NCBI GenBank assembly: GCA_047967505.1
Contig: CM106540.1
Length of the DNA: 64,000 nt
Source of the DNA: Dipteris shenzhenensis
Lineage: Eukaryota > Polypodiophyta > Polypodiopsida > Gleicheniales
Reading direction: 5' to 3' (one strand)
The notes below the pieces were generated by a model. It did no database searches and was not told where the DNA came from. It saw only the letters and a program-made list of their open reading frames with translations. The position numbers and the translations under genes are program-made. Shown piece after piece: positions 56,453 through 64,000 of this stretch (positions within the stretch are counted from its first letter, which is position 1; each line of letters opens with the position of its first letter).

Positions 56453-59400
56453 CTATGGTGGTGGAGGGCGTGGTCTCCTCGATCTCTGGATCCGATGGGC
56501 TATGTCAAGGGTGACGCCTCGCCGAGGCCGATCTCCCTTAAGGAGAGCTGAAATAGGTCGAACCTCTATCGTGTGTGCTTTGGTCGCCTGTCGCATCGTG
56601 TACGGTCTCTGTGTCCCTCGCCTAGCAGTGTTGTGTCTGCTCTCTCCACCGATCCATATATCTCTCATGTCGGTTAGCTCCTCCTCCTCTATCCTAGAGT
56701 GCCCTGAGGCTGAGTCAAATGCATAGAAATCTGTGACCTGTCTCTGCGCTTAGTCTACCTCATTACCCTGTGGTGCGGTGGTCCCATCCTGCTACTCTGT
56801 GATATGTCGTAGTAGTGTCTGCCTGTGTCGTCGCATCTCCATCAGGTTGAGCCTAATACAAACTTGGTCTTGGAAGTGCATCAGTCGTGAGAGTGGGCCA
56901 AAGCTGTACCCCTCTTGAAAAAGGCAGTGGTAGCGCACTCGAATCTCATAGTAGGCTGGGCAGACACATAGAAAGTGCTCCTTTGTCTCGACCGTCCCCA
57001 TCGTGCACAACCTGCAAGTCTGGCTGCTCTCTGGGTATGCGTGCAGCTCTCCCTGTCTCGATCCTCAGCTGATGGGACGAGACCCGGATCTGTCCGTGAT
57101 GGCAATCCTCAGTACGCGTGTGAGACTCCTCTGTCCTCAAGATATTGAGGTCTGATGTTGAGCCCATCCTCTGATACTCTCAGAAAGTGGTCATAGTAGA
57201 GCTAGGTCTTGGTGGGGAACTCTTGGTCCCTCCCCCAAGTGCGAGATGTGTGGAGCTGGAGGAGATCTAACCGTATGATGCGGTTAATCTCATCCCGTGG
57301 GATCAACTCGGGCGGTGCATCCATGCTATACTGAAAGAGGGGAAGCCGATTTATTTGAATGCCGTGATTGGCAAACCATGCGGTGATGTGTGCAAACCAT
57401 GCTGTAACTACCCCCCTCTCTGCTAGTCGTATGGAGGTCTCTAGTGCCAGTCTCGGAGGGGTCATGGCAAACTCTGCCTGTGGCAGGACCGAGGGCTTAC
57501 TCCGAATCATCCTAGAGCCCATAATCACCTGTAGCCGCTCAAATCTCCTCCATTATGCTGCTGAAATATCACACCCCCAAAAAGGTGCCGCATACATGGC
57601 AGTTCGCCTCACTAGAGTGTCGAAAAGCCAACACTTCGTCGGTGGATCCTGGAAGTGTGCCCGGAAGCACTGTCGCTCTAGTCGGGCCAAAGCACCATGC
57701 CCTCGTGTGAGTCATGCTCTAGCTGCGTGGGTCATCGTGAGGTAAAGCTATGTCGGTGAAGCACTGTGTAAGAGGTGTTGAAGATCATGAACTTGGTCTT
57801 CCCAAGGTTAATCATCAGGTCTCTCTCTCTGCAGAACACCTCTAGGGCATCTAGATGTCTCTGTAGTCCCTCTGCCAAAGATGGCAAGAGGACTATGTCA
57901 TCCGCATATAGTAGAATTTGTATCATCAAGTCTACTAGTGGTGCTTCCTCGCCTCCTCGACGGTCTATGAAAGATGTAATCTCATCAAGTCTACTAGTGG
58001 TGCTTCCTTGCCTCCTCGGCGGTCTATGAAAGATGTAATCTCATCAATGTAGAGCCCGAAGAGAGTCGGTGAGAGAGGGCATCCTTGCTTTATTCCGATC
58101 GTGCTCTCAACCCAGTCTGATAGGCCTCCTGGGACACAAACTCTCCCTCTGACGGACTCGTATAGGCTCCCCAGATCAGAACCTTTGGAATCTGCATATC
58201 CTGTAGTCTGTTGATCGTGCGGGATCGCGGGACAGTGTCGAAGGCCTTCCGAAAGTCTACAAAACAAGCGTAGACTTTCTGGCGTCTCGACCTCGCCTCC
58301 TCAATGATAGTCCTGAGGGTGAAGATGTGGTCTAGAGTGGAGTGCTATCTCCAGAAACTTGCCTGCCCTAGAGCACGCTGCCCATGTGCCTCTGTATGGC
58401 TGCTGATCTCCCTCTCCAGTATCAATCCATAGATCTTGGCCAATGTGTGGCCAATCATGAGAGTGCGATAGTTCCTAGTATCCATGGGGTCGCCTGCCTT
58501 GTGTATCGGTACTATGGTACTCCATGAGGGTGGGAAGCTGTGACATATGGCGTGGTTGAACATTTGTGCTAGTACCGGGGCCAAAACCTCCTTTCCATGA
58601 TCTAAATGCTCAGTCCGTAGCGCCTCATGGTCCTGTGCTCTCCGGTTATGAAGCCGGCTGAGTGCAGCCCGCACATTCTGTGCAGTGAACAAGTGGCAAG
58701 TGGTTGGCCTGGGCATAGTGGACATATCAGGTGGTGCCTGCATCGGGACATCATAGAGAGAGCATGCATAAGTGTGCCAAACACCTTGGGTGTGTGATGG
58801 GTATAGGAGGCTTCCCCTCCGATAGAAGCCCCCAACCAATGGTGGGATCCCCCCCCTCGAAATGAACTGATCACCTCGTCCATTCTGTGGGTGAGGAAGG
58901 CCTGCTGCTTACAACATGTCAGTCGCCGTGAGATCTGCTGTGCCTCGGGTGATGTCAAGTGGCCAAGGGCTCGCTCGCGTGTGAGGTGAGCTCTCATCTC
59001 TCTGCACTCATCATCATACCAAGGATTCTGTGGCATCTTCCCTAGTGAGGCACGTGCAGATCGAGTCGTGGGGAAAGACCTGATGGCTGCGTCCATGACT
59101 ACTGTGGCACGGGTGTTTGAGGCGTGGGCGAGGTCTACAACATCTCCAGATAGTAGGGCTGGAAGTCCTTTTGCCAGGTTGCTTACATAGATGGGGTCCA
59201 GGGCGCAATCAAAGTGAACGTGTACACGAGGGCGAGGGGGGGACCCTCCTTGTGAGTGGTATAGTGGTAGAGATACAAAAGGCTAAGTACGAGTGATCAG
59301 CACTGAGTGGGGGAGGGGGCACAATAAAGTCGTATATCCGTGAGGTAAAGGCCATGGGACCCAATAGGTAGTCCACTGTGCTTGTCCCTCCGCCATGTGG

Positions 59401-59925
59401 GAAACAGGTGAGACCACCGGATGATGGCCATCTCTGTAGACCATTGTAAATGATCAAATCATGAACAGCTCCTAGCTCAAGTAGATGTCGTCCATACTCT
59501 TTCACTTGTGGTGCATCTGCAGAGTGTCTCACTATCCCGAGCTCAGGTGCATCTAGTTCTGGTACTACGAGGGAATCCGATGCAAAGTCTAGTAGGCCCA
59601 CCTGCTTATTCCCTGTGCGTGCATTGAAGTCACCAAGAAGGAGGATGTCCCCCTGCCTGGAGAATTCAGTGATATCATCCTGAATCGACTCATATGGGAT
59701 GCGCCCTTCTGTGGTGACCTCACATGCATAGGATGACGTATCTAGGGGGAAATAACACACTGCTATTAGAATCGGTCGTGCGTCTGGTAGCCGTATCCAC
59801 ATGTGTTGCGCATGCTCCTCTCTCTGTGCCACTGATATGAGAGGTCTCATGTGTGATCTAAAGAGGATAGCCACTCCCCCCGAACCCCGCACACCAGTGT
59901 CTCTCCTCGTCTCCTTCCTTTTTTT
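56453..59925 (-). pseudogene. L2-like LINE ORF2 (endonuclease, RT, zinc-binding C-terminus)
   Basis: Endonuclease 59925-59209: GVRGSGGVAILFRSHMRPLI, DILLLGDFNARTGNKQ and LSADHSYLAF. RT starts in pieces: AQDHEALRTEHLDHGK, TIVPIHKAGDPMDTRNYRTL (58839-58345), FVDFRKAFDTVPR, IGIKQGCPLSPTLFGLYIDE (58267-57965), then LLYADDIVLL with YADD at 57897-57908. Thumb and C-terminal blocks follow (RLERQCF, MIRSKPSVLPQAEF, VSSHQLRIETGR). Frameshifts lie near 59150, 58840, 58270 and at the 59-bp duplication at 57923-58040, so it is inactive. The clade is not assignable by eye. Confidence 0.85.
57923..58040 (-). repeat. 59-bp tandem duplication in LINE RT
   Basis: TCATCAAGTCTACTAGTGGT starts at 57923 and again at 57982. 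The duplicated unit includes the codons before the YADD block and shifts the frame. Confidence 0.9.
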
Positions 59926-59937
59926 TTTTGGCAAAAG
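59926..59937 (-). other. poly-A tail of LINE-A
   Basis: A run of about 12 T on the plus strand marks the 3' end of the LINE-A element that extends to the right. Confidence 0.8.
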
Positions 59938-62900
59938 GTAGTGCTAGTTATATTGCTTGAAAACGAGAGTACAAGAAGACCTAAAGGCCAGCAGGCTGTA
60001 ATCACAAAACGGATACAGCCCGTGGTAACAAAATATAAAAAATTACAAGCCTTTCAGGGCATAATCATCTGAGTGTGGACAAATAGCCACGGTGGGGGCG
60101 AGTAATGCCACTGAAGACTCTGAGCAGAGTGCTGGAAGAAAAGCTCTTGATGGTCCCAGTCGCGAAGGAAGCGCCGTCTCTTCTCCTTCCTTGCCCGAGA
60201 GTCCCCTTGAATCTGATCCCACTGACCCTTGAGCGTGTGAATGATCGTGCTCCAGATGTCTGCTAGGGTCTGGGTAGCAGAAGAAGCCTGGTCTCCTAGG
60301 GTTGCGCGCATCTGGAAGTCCAGATATGCCAGCCTACAATACTCCCTATGATCTCCCAAACTGGGTGCCGAGTCATCGCTCCTGCATCTGTCAAAAAAGT
60401 CAGATGCCAGGGGAAGCTTTCCATGTATGCCCAGGTGGCTTGCGTGATGAAGAAAACTGGATCCTGTGGAGAGAACTCGTAAGCCAAGTGGTGTCCCACC
60501 TCGGTGCTGCACCAGCAAACGGCTCCCCAAGTGACCGGTCCTAGCTCAGGTGCAGCCCTCGCTAAGATCCCCATGACTCCCTTCCACACTGTCTGAGCAT
60601 GCGAACAGCTCCAAAGGCAGTGCTTCATGGATTCCTCCTTCTGAAAACACATCTGGCAGTGCCCCTCCTGCCCCATCTACCTCAGCCATCTCCCCACTGG
60701 TAGCCCCTTATGGACCACCATCCAAAGAAAGTAAGAGATCTTCCTCGGCCGCCAGCTTGCCCAAAGAGTCTTCCAGAATGTACGAAGGAAGACCAGAGAT
60801 ATCCCTTGGGCATACCAGCTATGTGCCTGGGTAGGTAGCCTGCGCTGGAGAGCCCCAAGAGCACGCCTACCGGTGCGCGCGCTATATGAGAAGAAGGGGG
60901 TAGGGTTCTCTGAGGTCTCCAGTGGTGGCCAGCGCCACTCCCTTGGGTCCCACTCCAACTCTGTCAAGGAGCGGCCCTCCCAAATCCAGAGTCTCCAGTC
61001 CTGGTCTTGCACAACCAAGGGGTCCATATGCCACGCTTTCCCTTGCAGCCCTATGATGCGAAGGCGCTGCCAGGGAAGCTTGGGGTCGATCACAGCCTCT
61101 TTGCTCTAGAGACGGCTACCATCGGCGACGGAGAAGAAATGAATCGAGGAGTCCGAGAAAAGGTCTGCAACCACCAAAGGAATGCCGCTGGGTGTGAACT
61201 GCCCTAGCCACCTCTCATCTCCTAGGAGGAGCTGTCTGGTGATCCTGGGAATCCTCCAACCTGCAGGAATGGCAGCATCAATCTCCACTCGCCGAGCCTG
61301 GATCCCACGTGCCGTACCTACTGCTGCTGCCAATCACCCCCTTTGGGGGATACACGCGCTGAGACCATGCTGAAGCAAGAGCTTCCACGTCTGCCCTCCT
61401 GGGGTCAGGCCGCGGATGACTAACTTGCGAAGTAATGCCTGACTCTGAAGTTCTGGATCTATGATGCCAAGACCGCCCTCTGTCTGGGGGAGAATGACTG
61501 TCTGCCAGGCGACCCGGGCTCTGGTGGTGCCGGAACCGTCTGAGCTAGACCACATAAAGTTCCGCACCAGTCTCCTCAGCTGGGCTACGCACGATCTCGA
61601 GAAGCACCAGCAGGATGCCACATACCAAGCGGTGGCTAGAAGGACCTGATTGACCACAAGGGCCCTGCCTGCCAGAGATAGCCAAGCCGTGCTCCAAAAG
61701 GCTAGCTTCCGTCGTATGGAAGCTAGGACCGGTAGGAACTGCTGAGCCGGCATGGTATCTAGCCCTACCTGGAATCCTAGGTAACGTGTCGTCTGTCCTC
61801 TAGGGATCTAGCGAAACCCCAGGAAAATACCCCACTGTGAGCTGGCTCCCGGATCCGTAAGAAAACCAACTGACTTATGCCAGTTGATTTTCGCCCTAGC
61901 GGCTAGGCAGAAAACCTCTAGAGATAGTCTCACTCGCTCCAGTGACTCAATATCATCCTGCACATACAGGGCCGTGTCGTCTGCATACTCGGAGTCCAGA
62001 TGTTCTGCATCATCCCTGATAGGGAGGCGCATCCCTCGAAGACCAGTGGTACGGGCTCGTAGGAAGTGAGTCATGGCCTCTGCAAAAAAGAGGAAGAGGT
62101 AGGGCGCAAGCGGGTAGCCCTGACGTACCGAGCGCTCGAGGGTGAATCTCTCCCCCATCCTGCCACTGATGATAACCCGGCTGGAGGCCAATCTGTAGAG
62201 GCTAGCAATACCTCTAATCCACTCGCCCGGGAAACCGAACCGAGAAAGTGTGCCCTCCAAGAAGGACCAGTCTACCCAGTCTACCCTGTCATACGCCTTC
62301 TCAAAGTCAAGGAGTATGGCTAGGTGCTGGCCACTATGCTGGGCCCACTCCGCCGCCTCTGAGGACGTGAAGATGTTGTCCAAAATGCTGCGATCTTGGA
62401 CAAAACCAGTCTGGGTGTCGTGGATCAAGTCATGTAGCAGGGGTCGGATGCGGCTACTGATCATCTTGGCGAGGATTTTATAGGCAGTCGGAAGGAGGGT
62501 GATAGGGCGCCATTGTCTGATCTCCTGACGGTCCCCCCCTTTGGGGATGAGGCAAATCAAGCTTGTCGCAAGGCTCTCTGGCATCTGTCCACTGGAAAAG
62601 ATATGCTGGAAGGCTGCGAGCAGGGGCTGGTGGATTTGCTCCCAAAAGGTGGTGAAGAAAGCTCTAGAGAGCCCATCCTCACCTGGGCATTTCTGTCCAT
62701 TAATATCGCTCACCGCATCCTGCATCTCTGACACGGTGAACGGGGCGAGAAGGGCCTCACTCATGCTAGGCTGCACGAGCGTCGGCGTATACCTCCACAC
62801 CTCCTCCCTGCGACGGCGGGCACGAGGGTCTAGGGGCTCCTGCTGGAACAGGGATCTATAGAAATCTGTCGCCAAGTCCCTGACCTCGTCTGGATCTGTC

Positions 62901-64000
62901 TTGACACTACCATCCTGCTCCCTAAGAGATCGGAGCTGTTCCCCTGCTGACCTCTGGCCATGAGTTCTGAAGAACTCTCTGCACATCCTGTCGCCTTTCC
63001 TAGCCCAAAAGGACTTGGAAGCGTGGAACGAGAACTCTGAGCGTCTCTGGGTGATCTCCTCTAACATGGCTCGGGCTCTAACCTCCTCTCGTTTGAGCTC
63101 CTCGGAGCCTGGGGAAGACTGCTGCATCCGCTGTATCGAGGCAAGGTCTCGTCTGAGGCCCCTCTCCTTCGCCCACCACTGCTGCCTGACCAGAGTCGCC
63201 TCCTGCTGACATATGAGGCTTGACTCGGCGAGAACATGAGCTGCCTGAGCTGCCATATCCCCCAAGGGGTCCCAATCCTGCTCCCACAGGTCCACTATCC
63301 TACTGCGAACCGCTGCTCTGGAGTAGATGGAGTCTGGGATTTGGCACGAGCGGGGAGGTAAGGAATGAGAGGCTGAGTTCAGGACTAGGATGACTGGGGC
63401 ATGGTCAGAGAGGGTCGTCCTTGGAACCACCCCTGACTCTCCACCTTTGCCTATCGCCCAATCGCTGACATAGAAACGGTCCAACCGCTCCAAAAGTTTG
63501 CCTCCCTCCCTCCTGTAACCCCAAGAGAAGTCCAAGCTCCCTGTCCATCTGCAAAAGGAAGGCTCTCTCCAATTGTCCCGACCTCCCACAGCGAACAAGA
63601 AAGAGTCCCATTCCGCCTGCTCCGCCTGAGCTATACCGAGGAACTCTGGGCCCTGTCCCTGCTGATCCTCTAGAGCCTCAAGGTTATTGAAATCCCCTCC
63701 TACAATCCAAGAATCCATCTCTGGCAATAAGTCTGTCAGAAAGCTCCAGAAAGCAGCTCTCCGTCTAAGGTCGGTCGGGGCATAGATATTGAGGATGCCG
63801 ATGCGGGATCCCTCAATATTCAAGCCCACCCAAAGCGCTTGTCCTGGAGTCAAGGTGCCAAAACCACACACATGCTGAACTAGAGAAGCGTCGATGGAGG
63901 TACAGACACCTCCGCTCCTCCCCTGCTCGCCAATCGAAGGTTCCCAGTAGGTGTGGGAGCGCCCTGTGAGGACCTTCCCACACTTACTGGTTTGAGAAGC
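59937..64000 (-). mobile_element. LINE-A, fullest copy (5' end beyond the window)
   Basis: An L1-type LINE reading leftwards, with ORF2 from mid-endonuclease at the right edge to its C-terminus at 60054 and a 3' untranslated region with poly-A at 59926. It is the same family as the remnants at 16940-17700, 36965-37962 and 37990-41166, and the best preserved of them. Confidence 0.9.
60054..64000 (-). pseudogene. LINE-A ORF2 (endonuclease, RT, zf-RVT), partial
   Basis: One frame runs from the right edge to about 60300, broken only by stops at 61808-61810 (TAG), 61334-61336 (TGA), 61106-61108 (TAG) and 60677-60679 (TAG). A one-base shift then leads to the end at 60054 (TLADIWSTIIHTLKGQW). Domains: endonuclease (WIVGGDFNNLE near 63680-63710, RLDRFYVSDW, LSDHAPVILVL near 63385), RT (LICLIPKGGDRQEIRQWRPI, DTQTGFVQDRSILDNI, LDFEKAYDRVDW, RQGYPLAPYLFLFFAEAM, EYADDTALY with YADD at 61976-61987), zf-RVT (SWRPRKISYFLWMVVHKGLP, CQMCFQKEESMKHCLWSC). 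All catalytic motifs are present. The product would nick DNA and reverse-transcribe its RNA at the nick, but the stops make this copy inactive. Confidence 0.9.

Larger units (their letters stand above)
56160..59925 (-). mobile_element. L2-like LINE, longest copy (L2c)
   Basis: A non-LTR retrotransposon reading leftwards. It has part of an endonuclease, RT, C-terminal zinc-binding region, a short 3' untranslated part and a (TTTC)n tail (56162-56177 as GAAA units). The 5' end is missing: the endonuclease starts in mid-domain at 59925, directly against the poly-A of LINE-A. Either LINE-A inserted into L2c, or a 5'-truncated L2c landed at the LINE-A tail. Confidence 0.8.

Noticed and set aside
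59850-59934. N-terminal sequence MPKKKRK resembling a nuclear localisation signal
   Set aside because: The Lys run is translated from the LINE-A poly-A tail. The endonuclease frame simply runs into it.
60296-64000. Idea that TAG/TGA stops are repaired by U-to-C RNA editing
   Set aside because: Such editing in ferns and hornworts is known for organelle transcripts. This is a nuclear-type LINE with a further frameshift, so decay is the simpler reading.
1-64000. Search for CRISPR arrays, operons, phage or other prokaryotic systems
   Set aside because: Tandem repeats here lack regular spacers, and coding is spliced or retroelement-derived throughout.

Overview
This looks like nuclear DNA of a land plant with a large, repeat-rich genome. 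The evidence is spliced GT-AG gene structure, Ty1/copia and Ty3/gypsy LTR retrotransposons with tRNA-Met-type primer sites, L1-type LINEs with plant ORF1 (DUF4283 plus CCHC knuckle) and zf-RVT C-termini, long microsatellites, and no dense operons or ribosome-binding sites. A seed-free plant such as a fern is my guess, at low confidence. LAYOUT: 1-2508 is the 5' half of a copia element on the minus strand, still open from gag into integrase at the left edge, with its LTR and primer-binding site. 2509-11000 is a mosaic of broken copia (plus strand) and gypsy (minus strand) pieces. 11000-15000 holds short tandem repeats and a second gypsy gag. 15000-23400 is decayed intergenic DNA with microsatellites and an old LINE 3' end. 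24063-35422 is the one convincing host gene: five predicted exons on the plus strand, about 345 aa, with a ~9-kb second intron packed with retroelements. 35487-41166 holds LTR fragments and two oppositely oriented LINE-A halves. 42560-47500 holds two head-to-tail LINE-C copies, one internally deleted. 48998-51727 is a copia element lodged in an older LTR. 53200-54800 holds gypsy and LTR remnants. 56160-59925 is a 5'-truncated LINE (called L2-like here) with a (TTTC)n tail. 59926-64000 is a LINE-A element whose ORF2 runs off the right edge. HOW IT FITS TOGETHER: apart from the host gene, nearly everything is retrotransposon sequence. Three LINE families and at least four LTR families share the window. 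The broken frames carry many TAG/TGA stops of the kind C-to-T change at CAG and CGA codons gives, and many elements carry two-copy tandem duplications of about 30-200 bp. The most unusual signals are the host protein's two ~60-residue modules, one per exon, clusters of CCGTACA/GTACGG motifs in the untranslated leaders of unrelated retroelements, the ATGA stop-start overlap of LINE-A, and the (TTTC)n-tailed LINE with a conserved terminal hairpin. I saw no prokaryotic-type system, CRISPR array or RNA gene. tRNA and small-RNA genes cannot be excluded by eye. Family names (LINE-A, LINE-C, L2-like, LTR-B, copia-1, copia-2) are labels for this window only.
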